Shown in pieces: positions 46,622 through 56,960 of a stretch of 64,000 nt of DNA. The stretch lies in the NCBI GenBank assembly GCA_023376005.1, contig CM042145.1, positions 19,417,312 to 19,481,311 of the forward strand. Reading direction: 5' to 3'. Under the pieces are notes generated by a model. It had not been told where the DNA came from, made no database searches, and saw only the letters and a program-made list of their open reading frames with translations. The DNA comes from Doryteuthis pealeii. Taxonomy: Eukaryota > Mollusca > Cephalopoda > Myopsida > Loliginidae. The position numbers and the translations under genes were made by a program. How positions within the stretch are numbered: the first letter of the stretch is position 1; each line of letters begins with the position of its first letter.

Positions 46622-46929
46622 AGAGAGAAACACAGATAAGAGCCTGTGTAAGTACTGATAATGTTATTAAGTTTATAATAACATTATTTTAACATTTCTT
46701 TTGAAACAGACATAAATTGACTATAAAATGAATAGGCCTGTTAGAAATCTGCATGCTTATGGTGACATATGTGGCCGTATATATTAGTAGGCAGTGGTTG
46801 TACCTGATATCCATGCATCTGATAGAGGAGTCTACCCCCTTTGAGCTGTTGGGATTCTGACTGATCGTGTTGTGGAACTGCTGAACAAGCTTGGCTGTTC
46901 TTATGATGCTTAATAACTTCAATAACAGA

Positions 46930-47460
46930 TCTTTTCCATTTTATGCCTCAATCAGTGTAATATTTTGATTATTCAGACTATTGTCCTCATCTTTATTGTT
47001 ATCTGTACAATGTTTCGGCCGATGGGCCCTCCAGCCTTCTTCAGGTATTTCTTGTCAACTTTTTCCATTTTATGCCTCAATCACTGTAATATTTTGATTA
47101 TTCAGACTATTGTCCTCATCTTTATTGTTATCTGTACAACGTTTCGGCCGATGGCCCTCCAGCCTTCTTCAGGTATTTCTTGTCAACTTTTTCCATTTTA
47201 TGCCTCAATCACTGTAATATTTTGATTATTCAGACTATTGTCCTCATCTTTATTGTTAATCTGTACAACGTTTCGACCAATGGGCCCTCCAGCCTTCTTC
47301 AGGTATTTCTTGTCCACTTTTTCCATTTTATGCCTCAATCACTGTAATATTTTCATTATTCAGACTATTGTCCTCATCTTTATTGTTATCTGTACAACGT
47401 TTCAGCTGATGTGCCCTCCGGCCTTCTTCAGGTATTTTTTGTCGGACTCAGGAGCCTTCT
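46930..47460 (-). repeat. Tandem array of a ~130-bp SINE-C-derived unit with hammerhead-like hairpin
   Basis: CCATTTTATGCCTCAATCA recurs at about 46937, 47066, 47196 and 47325. On the minus strand each unit has ACCTGAAGAAGGCTGG, a GGCC-paired stem and CGAAACGTTGTACAG. Only the module and tail are reiterated, not the tRNA head. Confidence 0.85.
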
Positions 47461-47640
47461 CAAACCCAGGAACCTTCTTGTCAAACTTGGGAGCCTTCTC
47501 GAACTCAAATTCATTCCTACCTGAAGAGGGCACATCGTCCGAAACATGGTACAGATAACAATAAAGATGAGGACAATAGTCTGAATAATCCAAATAATAT
47601 TAATTATCAAGCCTCATCTAAAAAATTCAGAAAAATACTC
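47461..47640 (+). mobile_element. Inverted SINE-C end
   Basis: ACCTGAAGAGGGCACATCG and GTACAGATAACAATAAAG in plus orientation oppose the array on its left; the hairpin is partly deleted. Confidence 0.65.
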
Positions 47641-47739
47641 AATCACTGTGTTTGATAGCTAGTGCCCTGTGCATTAGGGTAGGTCGATTTTGAAACTGTA
47701 CTGTCTCCCATGTGATGAATTAAAAAATTACCACAGAAA

Positions 47740-47815
47740 ATATTTTTCATTACTCCCAGGTCCACTCTGACCCGGAGTGGTAGTACCTGTTAGTATCCCA
47801 TCTATAGGTAAAAAT
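47740..47815 (-). mobile_element. LINE 3' UTR fragment
   Basis: CCCAGGTCCACTCTGACCC and GTAGTACCTGTTAG match 7525-7562 and, inverted, 53150-53200. Confidence 0.5.
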
Positions 47816-47899
47816 AGATCTGATTGCACCTTTACAAATAACAACTATACTCAATAAAGAATGAATAGAAAAAAAATGTCTTCTTCATAAAATATCACA

Positions 47900-48490
47900 A
47901 GATTGTAAAAAGAAGATGAAGAAGAGAAGAAGAAGGAAGAACAAAGAAGAAGAAGAAGAAGAAGAAAATACGCAAAGAAGAGAAGAAGAGAAGAAGAAGA
48001 AGAAGAGAAATATGAAAAGAAGAAGAGAAGAAGAAGAAGAGAAGAAGAAAGAAGAAGAAGAAAAAGAAGAAGAAAGAAGAAGAAAAGAAGAAAAATACGC
48101 AAAGAAGAAAGAAGAAGAAGAAAGAAAATATGCAAAGAAGAAGAAGAAGAAGAGAGAGAAGATATGCAAAGAAGAAGAAGAAGAAGAAGAAGAAGAAGAA
48201 GAAGAGAAGAATATGCAAAGAAGAAGAAGAAAGAAAGAAGAAGAAGGAAGAAAAATACAAAAGAAGAAGAAGAGAAGAAGAAAAAATACGCCAAAGAAGA
48301 AGAAGAAGAAAAAATACGCAAAGAAGAAGAAGAAGAAAGGAAGAAATACGCAAAGAAGAAGAAGAAGAAGAAGAAAAGGAAAAATACGCAAAGAAGAAGA
48401 AGTAGAAGAAGAAGAAGAAGAAAAAATACGCGAAGAAGAAGAAGAGAAAAATCGCAAAGAAGAAGAAGAAAAAGAAGAAGAAGAGAACCT
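47900..48490. repeat. GAA-rich purine tract (about 590 bp)
   Basis: AAGAAGAAG runs punctuated by AAATACGCAAAG at irregular spacing, strand-asymmetric. All long open frames here are low-complexity and not genes. Confidence 0.95.
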
Positions 48491-48900
48491 AAAGGTAAAA
48501 AACCAACAATAGAAACACCAATCAATGTCTTATATCGAGTGAACAAATTCTGAAAAGTATTCATGTATGAGGCGCTGATATTGTGAAAATCCTCAGCTGG
48601 CCACACCTGTGTTACACAGGGTGTGGGGTGCGGGGGAGAGAGAGGGAGCAGAATCAGGAAGAGAGCAATTGTCACTGATTATGAATTAAGACAAGTATTA
48701 TTGACAGAACTTTTGTATGCACAATGCAAATGCATTGTTAATGATTTTCTTGTTGAGCAGAAAAAGAAAGAAGAAAAAGAAAAGAAAAAGAAAAAAAACC
48801 GACTAGACAAATACTGTGCGATGATGTACCTAGGGAAGACGAAGCTGTCGAACATAGATAGGTTTGGTTTAGTTTCGTGCTTTATGATAATCAAGCTCGG

Positions 48901-49000
48901 NNNNNNNNNNNNNNNNNNNNNNNNNNNNNNNNNNNNNNNNNNNNNNNNNNNNNNNNNNNNNNNNNNNNNNNNNNNNNNNNNNNNNNNNNNNNNNNNNNNN
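48901..49000. other. Assembly gap (100 N)
   Basis: Exactly 100 N bases, a conventional placeholder for a gap of unknown size, next to a satellite. Confidence 0.99.
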
Positions 49001-49150
49001 AATATTTATAACAAAATAAATTAAAAACAAAAAATAAAATTAATAATATAAATAAACAATAAAAAAAAAAATACAGAATATAAAAAAAAATTATGTATAT
49101 TTAAATTAATAAATAATAAAAAAAAAATAAAATAAAAATAGCGTCATTAA
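49001..49150. other. AT-rich low-complexity sequence
   Basis: Almost only A and T, next to the gap; probably poor consensus. Confidence 0.7.
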
Positions 49151-49159
49151 TAAAATTTA

Positions 49160-49850
49160 ATACAGCTTTAAACTCGGACGTTTGACACACCTTGTATTCT
49201 GAAAAAATAATGTTCCATCATTTTCATTTCTATCTTGTAAATACAGCTTTAAACTCGGTACTTTTTTGACACACCTTGTATTCTGAAAGAAATAATGTTC
49301 CATCATTTTTCATTCTATCTGTAGAATACGCTTTAAACTCGGTACTTTTTTGACACCACCTTGTATTCTGAAAAAAAAAGAAGTTCCATTTATTCTTTAA
49401 TTTCTAATTTTGTAAATACAGCTTAAACTGATACTTTTTGACACACCATGTATCTGAAAAAAAATAATGTACATTCATTCTTCATTTCTAAATCTTGTAA
49501 ATACAGCTGTAAACTGATACTTTTTTGACACACCTTGTTATTCTGAAAAAAATTAATGTTACTTCATTCTTCATTTCTAATCTTGAAATACAGCTTTTAA
49601 ACTGATACTTTTTGACACACCTTGTATTCTGAAGAAAAATAATTTCCATTCATTTTCATTCTTATCTTGAAATAACAGCCTTTAAACTCGGTTACTTTGT
49701 TGACACACCTTGTATCTGAAAAAAAAGAAGTCCATTTATCGTAATTCTATCTGGTAAAATACAAGCTTTAAACGATACTTTTGACCACACCTTGTATTCT
49801 GAAAAAAAATAATGTTCCATTCATCTTTTTCAGAATGCAAGGTTATAAAT
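49160..49850 (-). repeat. 89-bp satellite, reverse orientation, error-rich
   Basis: About eight units with TTGACACACCTTGTATTCTG; many single-base indels compared with the right half, suggesting uncorrected long-read consensus near the gap. Confidence 0.85.
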
Positions 49851-51235
49851 GTACAAGTTTAAAGCTGTATTTACCAAGATAGAAATGAAGAATGAATGGA
49901 ACATTATTTTTTTCAGAATACAAGGTGTGTCAAAAAAGTATCAAGTTTAAAGCTGTATTTACCAAGATAGAAATGAAGAATGAATGGAACATTATTTTTT
50001 TTCAGAATACAAGGTGTGTCAAAAAAGTATCAAGTTTAAAGCTGTATTTACCAAGATAGAAATGAAGAATGAATGGAACATTATTTTTTTCAGAATACAA
50101 GGTGTGTCAAAAAAGTATCAAGTTTAAAGCTGTATTTACCAAGATAGAAATTAAGAATAAATGGAACTTTTTTTTTTTCAGAATACAAGGTGTGTCAAAA
50201 AAGTATCAAGTTTAAAGCTGTATTTACCAAGATAGAAATGAAAAATGAATGGAACATTATTTTTTTTCAGAATACAAGGTGTGTCAAAAAAGTATCAAGT
50301 TTAAAGCTGTATTTACCAAGATAGAAATGAAGAATGAATGTAACATTATTTTTTTTCAGAATACAAGGTGTGTCAAAAAAGTATCAAGTTTAAAGCTGTA
50401 TTTACCAAGATAGAAATGAAGAATGAATGTAACATTATTTTTTTCAGAATACAAGGTGTGTCAAAAAAGTATCAAGTTTAAAGCTGTATTACAAAATTAG
50501 AAATAAGAATAAATGAACTTCTTTTTTTTCAATACAAGGTTGTCAAAAAGTTACCAAGATAGAAATGAAAAATGAATGGAACATTATTTTTCAGAATACA
50601 AGGTGTGTCAAAAAAGTACCGAGTTTAAAGCTGTATTTACCAAGATAGAAATGAAAAAATGAATGGAACATTATTTCTTTCAGAATACAAGGTGTGTCAA
50701 AAAAAGTACCGAGTTTAAAGCTGTATTTACCAAGATAGAAATGAAAATGAATGGAACATTATTTCTTTCAGAATACAAGCTGTGTCAAAAAAGTACCGAG
50801 TTTAAAGCTGTATTTACCAAGATAGAAATGAAAAATGAATGGAACATTATTTCTTTCAGAATACAAGGTGTGTCAAAAAAGTACCGAGTTTAAAGCTGTA
50901 TTTACCAAGATAGAAATGAAAAATGAATGGAAAATTATTTCTTTCAGAATACAAGCTGTCAAAAAAGTACCGAGTTTAAAGCTGTATTTACCAAGATAGA
51001 AATGAAAAATGAATGAACATTATTTCTTTCAGAATACAAGGTGTGTCAAAAAAAGTACCGAGTTTAAAGCTGTATTTACCAAGATAGAAATGAAAAATGA
51101 ATGGAACATTATTTCTTTCAGAATACAAGGTGTGTCAAAAAAGTATCAAGTTTAATGCTATATTTACCAAGATAGAAATGAAGAATAAATTGAATGTTAT
51201 TTTTTTTCAGAATACAAGCTGTGTCAAAAAGTACA
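49850..51235 (+). repeat. 89-bp satellite, forward orientation
   Basis: About sixteen units of 88-89 bp (for example starts at 49922, 50011, 50099) with ACAAGGTGTGTCAAAAAAGTA. Two subtypes differ as GTATCAAG or GTACCGAG. The array inverts at about 49850 and again at about 51238. Confidence 0.95.
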
Positions 51236-51304
51236 AAAAATCTTGATACTTTTTTGACTCACCTTGTATATATATATACATATTTATGACAACTTCTCAG
51301 GAGC

Positions 51305-51520
51305 AGGATGTGACAAAAGGTCAATTTCTTAAGCAGAGTTTAACAGGTTTGAATTCAGAGTTTTCCTTCTCTTACACTGGTTGCCTAATCAAGGTTAAAG
51401 CACACAGTCAACCTTACTATTTACCCATAGCTGGAGGAGAATAGTTGGATTCATACTTTTCCTAAGGGTATCAGTGCTATGTGAATTGCAAAGACTCATC
51501 AAGGATTTGAATTCAGTATA
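51305..51520 (-). mobile_element. SINE family B, head lost
   Basis: Body GTTTTCCTTCTC through TAGCTGGAGG; ends at GGATTTGAATTCAG before the A box. Confidence 0.7.
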
Positions 51521-51569
51521 TCATATAGCTTAGTAAAATGGTTTCTAGAATAAATATGACTATATCTAA

Positions 51570-51571
<2 letters not shown>

Positions 51572-51620
<49 letters not shown>
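51572..51620. repeat. (TA)n microsatellite
   Basis: About 24 TA units at the 3' end of the hammerhead-bearing SINE. Confidence 0.95.
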
Positions 51621-51621
<1 letters not shown>

Positions 51622-51622
<1 letters not shown>

Positions 51623-51866
51623 TGCTTAATTGGAGTCGTACCTAATTTTGAAAATTAATTAATTAATAATGAATTAGGCGGGAATACCTATTAAATGTAT
51701 GGCTAAACAAATCGAGAAAAATCAATCTCTGTATGTACATTTCGGCCTATTAGGCCTCATCAGCAGAGCTATAGATCGGAAGACCGCCCTGTGCGTGATT
51801 TGAAACCGGACTGCCAAGCTGACAGGCCGATCTCATAACCTCTACACTAAACGGACTTCTTAGATT
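51622..51866 (-). mobile_element. tRNA-headed SINE carrying a complete hammerhead ribozyme
   Basis: Minus strand: head with A-box-like TAGTGTAGAGG (51849-51839) and B-box-like GGTTTCAAATC (51807-51797); about 30 bases later the hammerhead (51768-51727); then about 100 bases of AT-rich body ending in a TA tract. It is the only copy of this subfamily seen in the window. (TA)n runs border both sides. Confidence 0.7.
51727..51768 (-). ncRNA. Hammerhead ribozyme (canonical core)
   Basis: Reading the minus strand: helix I CUCUG (51768-51764) pairs with CAGAG (51731-51727). CUGAUGA occupies 51763-51757. Helix II is GGCCU-AAU-AGGCC (51756-51744). GAA (51743-51741) follows, and helix III is a minimal AU/AU pair closing a GUAC loop (51740-51733). 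A at 51732 is the cleavage residue, AUA fitting the NUH rule. Every conserved core base is present, with no extra or missing nucleotide. Helix III is very short, as in many retroelement hammerheads, which may need dimers for efficient cleavage. No transcript or activity is shown here. Confidence 0.8.
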
Positions 51867-51867
51867 A

Positions 51868-52034
<167 letters not shown>

Positions 52035-52109
52035 AGTTCAAAAGTAAACATAACAATGTGACTAGAGTTCAAACTCATTTGCTGCAATATAGCAGTTCAG
52101 CATGTTAGC

Positions 52110-52265
52110 CACTACACCCCCATAGATAGGACCTTAACAGGTACGACCACTTTGACTCAGAGTAGACCTGAAAATAATGGCAATGAAAGATCTATAGAAC
52201 TGGAGCCTCACCATCAGATACAGTTTAGTGTCATACCCAGGATGCCCCTTGAGGGGATCAATTAT
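52110..52265 (+). mobile_element. LINE 3' UTR fragment
   Basis: CCTTAACAGGTACGACCAC and TCATACCCAGGATGCCCC match 53150-53300. Confidence 0.6.
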
Positions 52266-52344
52266 GCTAAAGTGAAATTAAAGGGTTCTTTCTAAAAAGA
52301 AAAGAAAAATAATTAGACATTATTTCTACCCCTCCTTTTTTAAC

Positions 52345-52485
52345 CGAAGTCAGTCAGATTAAAGAAATAAAAATTATCAATATAAAACTGAATGGATTTT
52401 TTAAACAATGATTAAATTTATGAATGAAAGAAACTACTTATATCAGACATTACTACAATGTAAAGAAAAACTTAAATGGTGAAAT
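52345..52485. repeat. Direct repeat, left copy
   Basis: CAGTCAGATTAAAGAAATAA through ACTACAATGTAAAG recurs at 53588-53715; the two flank about 1.1 kb, as after duplication. Confidence 0.8.
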
Positions 52486-53144
52486 AAATGAAATCAGACA
52501 ATGTAAAATATGCAGACTGTTATGTAAAATATTATTGAGATGCACACACCCACTTGCATAGCAAAGAAAAACAGGTTTTCTGGGTTTTATTATTCAAATC
52601 GGTCATGCTTTAAAAATTAAAGGAATTGATGCCTGCATATATCAATGAATTAAAAGTTTGAAAAGGATTGGAATTTGTCAATTGATGCAAAAACCATAAC
52701 CCAAAAGGAACATACGTGACAATTTTATTTTTAAGCCAACCTCATCAGCTGGCGGAGTATGGTCGTAATTAAGGATGCTAAAGTTGAATATGATGTACCC
52801 AACATTTCATACACTGTTGATAGCTAGGCTCAGTACATCATAAAAATGCCACCAGTAGGGTACCCAGTTCGAATCGAACTCGCTACACAGAAATTCAAAT
52901 TTTAACAGTTTATCGAAGTTAGCTTGCTTTCCACTACTCTATGGTAGACTGAGATTACTACTTTTTTTTTTAATTTCTGGATTAGTTTTTTAACCAAAGT
53001 CAGTCCGATTAATTGTTTGTTTTGGTTTGTTTTACGGCACATCAACCTCAGTGAGTCATTTAATGCTGGCAAAGTTTTGAAATAAACTCATTCTTAATGG
53101 ATACACAATTTTTTTTATAAACACATTTTTCTATTTAACCCATA

Positions 53145-53590
53145 GATGGGACCCTAACAGGTACAACCACTCCGGGTCAGAGTGGACCTGGGAGCAATGG
53201 TGATGAAGAGGTGCTCCACATTCCCCAAACCTTCAGAACTGGAACCTCACCATCAGATCGTTTAATGTCATTCCCAGGACATGAACACCCTCAGCCACTG
53301 CCTTCTAGCACGTATATTATAAAAAGGGTTCAGGACTTCCCATAAGGGCAATACTGTTGGGGCAATCATATAGGTGCTAGGGCTAGACATGGACAGCCGA
53401 TTGATCGAAGGGGGTCTCTCTCTGACCAAAATGGAGTGTTGCATGTCATGGACTGCTCAGCCACCTGGGTTCCATCCTTAAGCATCACGGGTCACCACCC
53501 ACGGCCAACAGGTTGCCCCAATTGGAAGAGTCTTACCTCTCTGCAGAGGTGCAGTCAGTGTATTTTAATGCCCCAGCCGATAGGGGCGGC
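53145..53590 (+). mobile_element. RNase-H-type LINE 3' UTR
   Basis: GGGACCCTAACAGGTACAAC, GGACCTGGGAGCAATGG, GACAGCCGATTGATCG in order, the inverse of 7184-7562. No ORF. Confidence 0.65.
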
Positions 53591-53715
53591 AGTCAGATTA
53601 AAGAAATAAAAATTATCAATATAAAACTGAATGGATTTTCTAAACAATGGTTAAATTTATGAATGAAAGAAACTACTTATATCAGACATTACTACAATGT
53701 AAAAAACTTAAATGG
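53588..53715. repeat. Direct repeat, right copy
   Basis: See 52345-52485. Confidence 0.8.
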
Positions 53716-53776
53716 GGAAATCAGACAATGATGTCACAGTTCAATATGTTATCCAATATGCCAATGGACCCCCCCC

Positions 53777-53835
53777 ATGTGTGTGTGTGTGCATGTGTGT
53801 GTGTGTGCATGTGTGTGTGTGTGTGTGTGTGTGTG

Positions 53836-53876
<41 letters not shown>

Positions 53877-53952
53877 ATGTGTGTGTGTGTGTGCATGTGT
53901 GTGCGTGTGTGCATGTGTGTGTGTGTGCATGTGTGTGTGTGTGTGTGTGTGT
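53777..53952. repeat. (TG)n microsatellite with GCATG interruptions
   Basis: About 175 bp of TG with CA inserted at intervals; the Cys/Val frames are artefacts. Confidence 0.97.
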
Positions 53953-54144
53953 TAAGTTGGATTGAACGACACTTCCTGTGTTAAAAGAGCTTTTTTTAAA
54001 ATATTATTGTTGTTCCTAAGATCCTTTTATTTCAGTCTTGGGTTGGGTACTTTTAACTATAATAAGATTATTCTCCAAAGACCTTGGTTTTCCAGACTTT
54101 GTATATCTATAGATATATACATATATAATAATAAAGCCTAAAGG

Positions 54145-54198
54145 GTCAGAAATTACCTACTTAGGTTTCACCTAACGGATCATCAGGATAAATCTGAC
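54145..54198 (-). ncRNA. Degenerate hammerhead-like sequence
   Basis: Minus: distal helix I GUCAGA (54198-54193) pairs with UCUGAC (54150-54145). CUGAUGA is at 54186-54180, GAA at 54169-54167, helix III ACCUA-AG-UAGGU at 54166-54155, and A at 54154 would be the NUH residue. Helix II (UCC-GUUA-GGU) has a U-U mismatch at its base, and helix I is unpaired next to the core. Confidence 0.35.
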
Positions 54199-54239
54199 TT
54201 AGATTGCTTGTCATGTGAGTTGTTATTTACTTAGTTTGG

Positions 54240-54665
54240 CATAAGGTCAACAGAAAAGAAGAAGTGATACCCCCATCACCCATTCTCACCTTTTTAAAAA
54301 GGGAGGACGCCCTAGTATGCTCAACATGCAAAGTACTGCTAACTGTTAAACACATCCTCCTAAACTGTAACAGTCACAGACAAACCCGCACTAAATATTA
54401 CCGAACAAATAACTCAAGAGACCTCTTCAAAAATATCAAACCAGAAGACATTTTCTAAAATATAAAAAAAAAAGTGGGGGTGGGAACTTTTCAACAAGAT
54501 CTAACCAAACTGATTCTTTCACCAAAACTGACCAAACATAACCGAATACCACCATAAAACCCTTACTCTAAAGACCGAAACCTATATGAAAAACAAATTC
54601 TACATAACCCCTTCTGGCATTAAATGACCCACAGAGGTTGATATGCCGTTAAACAAAAATCAAAC
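54240..54665 (+). mobile_element. RNase-H-type LINE carboxyl-terminal fragment and tail
   Basis: The frame 54264-54458 reads LVCSTCKVLLTVKHILLNC, then RTKYYRTN, DLFKNIKPEDIF. The C..C....T..HIL..C block is the cysteine/histidine motif after RNase H in Jockey/I-like LINEs. The tail ends CAGAGGTTGATATGCCGTTAA (broken here), linking it to the UTR at 7184-7562. Confidence 0.75.
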
Positions 54666-54769
54666 TGAAATTTCGTAAATTTCCAAACATTGATTTCACC
54701 AAAATGTCTGATCACCAACAAAAATTATTTATCAAAATAGGAAATTTTAATGCATATAAGTAAACTTAT

Positions 54770-55110
54770 AATCAACTTTCAAACTATGGGGGAAAAAAAA
54801 ATCAAAACAAAAAAATAAATAAAATAAAATAAAAAAAATAAAAAAACAAAACAAAAAAAATCAAAACAAAAAAAAATCAAAACAAAACAAACAAAAAAAA
54901 AATAACTGAGGTGGTCACTACTAGAATAGGCTCAGTCCTAGTTAATGATCATTCTCCACACATTACTACAACAACCAACTTTTAATTTTTGAGCTCCCCT
55001 TTTCTCTTAACCTACAAGTTAAGAAAAAGGGGTAAATTATGCCAGAATTTTTAATTTTCAATTTCATTTAAAAAAAAAAAAAAATCATTTTCAATTTCAT
55101 TACCCTTAAT
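54770..55110. other. A-rich low-complexity interval with SINE-B tail fragment
   Basis: AAAACAAAA reiterations at 54790-54900. GGTGGTCACTACTAGAATAGG at 54911 is a SINE-B tail followed by AATGATCATTCTCCACACATT, an empty site for the insertion at 55276. Confidence 0.7.
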
Positions 55111-55275
55111 GTTCAAAAACTATTTCATTCCTAAAAAAGAATTATACTCTGTCTCTTTTAGGGGATCAACTGCAGGTGAACTCTTCAAACCATTTGCCAA
55201 CACTAAAAGCCTATTGGCCTTAAATCTATCACAGGATCCTGCATTAAAATAGGCTCAGTCCTAATTAATGATCAT

Positions 55276-55530
55276 TGTATTTACCGCGTACCCCACTTGT
55301 ACGGGTCAGGCACAAAGTCCCTATTAACGTGGGACCACCCACGAGCCGAAGCTCATGGAGTGGCAAAATTGCGTCGATCCCGTCGGCATTCCCCTCAAGG
55401 AGGGCGCCTCAGGCACTGGGCAATAAACCCAACCCTGCCCCTTTAAATCGAGGGGCAAGTGGCCTGGGGGGATGGCCCCTGGATCGACGCTGGCCGAAGC
55501 TCACCGGACCCCCAGTCAAAACCGGGCGTG
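55276..55530 (-). mobile_element. GC-rich dispersed element, unclassified (copy 2)
   Basis: Inverse of 4195-4465: TTTACCGCGTACCCCACTTG at the left, CCAGTCAAAACCGGGCG at the right. It interrupts a sequence present intact at 54940-54970; TGATCAT on both sides is the likely target duplication. The long plus ORF (55275-55556) is GC-driven and not conserved in copy 1. Confidence 0.75.
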
Positions 55531-55570
55531 ATCATCCTCCACACATTACTGCGTGAAAATAAACCATTGT

Positions 55571-55619
55571 TTTCTTCTTCTTCTTCTTCTTCTTCTTCTT
55601 CTTCTTCTTCTTCTTCTTC
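55571..55619. repeat. (TTC)n microsatellite
   Basis: Sixteen TTC units. Confidence 0.97.
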
Positions 55620-55886
55620 AAACTAAGGCCAGAAGTACAGTACACCCTATGAGAATTGAACTCACTATCAATCATCCGCTAGTACAAGCACACTAACCAC
55701 TCCTCCATAAGAGATGTCCTAAAAATCTAAACATAGCTTAAATTTGGCACAAGATCAAAAGTAGTGAATATTGAATTCCCTCAGTCAGTCATAATTGAGT
55801 CGTAAAACTTGTTTGCTAACCATTCTACCATGATTAAATAACCTGCTTGTCACATGAGTAACCACGAATACAACAGTTGAAATTTA

Positions 55887-56120
55887 ATTTGAATTCTAGT
55901 TTAGCTCAGTTGGTAGAGCATTCACCTAAGAACCACGAGGTTCCGAGTTCAATACTGGCCCTTGCTAACTCAGCATATGAGTAGCACAACTTGGATCTGT
56001 GTGGTAAAGTGAGGAGCTGATGGTAGGTATGGCACTCTACCTCAGATGCAAAAGACAATCCCCATGGTCTAGTGCTATTGAAAAGAGAATAGACTCCATC
56101 ATTGTCCGGCTGATACCAAC
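55887..56120 (+). mobile_element. SINE family A, variant subfamily
   Basis: TAGTTTAGCTCAGTTGGTAG, CGAGTTCAATACTGG; the anticodon-side text CACCTAAGAACCACGAGG differs from the main subfamily. Confidence 0.8.
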
Positions 56121-56142
56121 AATAAGCTACTTTACCTATTTT

Positions 56143-56387
56143 CGGGTTAGCTCAGTCGGTAGAGTGTTCGGCTAGAAACCACAAGGTTCCTAGTTCGATT
56201 CCGGTCCTCGCCGACTCAGCGTACGAGTAGCACAGGGATCTGTGCGGTAAAGTAAGGAGCTGATGGTAGGTGTGGCGCTCCACCTCAGATGCTAAAAAAA
56301 AACAATCTCCTTGGTCTAGCGCTAGTGAAAAGGGGATAGACTCCCTCGCTGATTGGCTGATACCGACTTTAGGCCGCCCCGACGACT
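56143..56387 (+). mobile_element. SINE family A
   Basis: GGGTTAGCTCAGTCGGTAGAG, B box GTTCGATTCCGG, full body to GCCCCGACGACTT. About 20 bp from the previous copy. Confidence 0.8.
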
Positions 56388-56794
56388 TATACAGCAAAAC
56401 TGAAAATCTTCCATTTTTATTTCTTAGATAAAAGCTCTGTTAGTATTATGTCCTATGTATTCTCTGCTGCTGTCTAGTTCTGTTCCCCCAGTAGGGACGT
56501 CTAATCTCTTCGACTAATTTTCAGTTCTGAAGATTTCTAAGGCTTTCTCCTTTGCCGGTACCTTACTTCCAGTTCCGTGTCAGGGGAGAATAACCCATAT
56601 TCTCCATAACTATAAAAAAAAAAAAAAAATCATCAGTCAGATAGGTAAAAATATCCATTCTTTCCTTTGCTTAAAACTCTTAACATCCTGTTGAGAATTT
56701 TCTAAGTCCAGAGACCAGTTCCTATAACCATTTATCAAAAATGGGTAAAAATAGCCGTGTCATTAAAAGTTAACAGTTATTTCCCATAAATCAA
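56388..56794. other. Interval without recognised gene
   Basis: No supported feature except an A-run at 56611-56628. Confidence 0.4.
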
Positions 56795-56960
56795 AGACTT
56801 CTAAGAAGGTTCCCGAGTCCGACAAGAAATACCTGAAGAAGGCTGGAGGGCATATTGGCCGAAACGTTGTACAAATAACAATGAAGATGAGGACAATAGT
56901 CCGAATAACGCAGGTAATACTAATCTTCAAGCCTCATCTCAAACATTCAGAGAAATACTT
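56795..56960 (+). mobile_element. SINE-C 3' half with hammerhead-like module
   Basis: ACCTGAAGAAGGCTGGAGGG, then TTGGCCGAAACGTTGTAC and the usual tail ATCTTCAAGCCTCATCTC. The tRNA head is missing. Confidence 0.7.

Noticed and set aside
52720..52760. Minus-strand CTGATGAGGTTGGCTT
   Set aside because: The GAAA box is absent (UUAAAA) and neither helix I nor helix III can form.
55275..55556. 93-residue Pro/Arg-rich plus-strand frame
   Set aside because: It lies wholly in the GC-rich mobile element, and the frame is not kept in the other copy.
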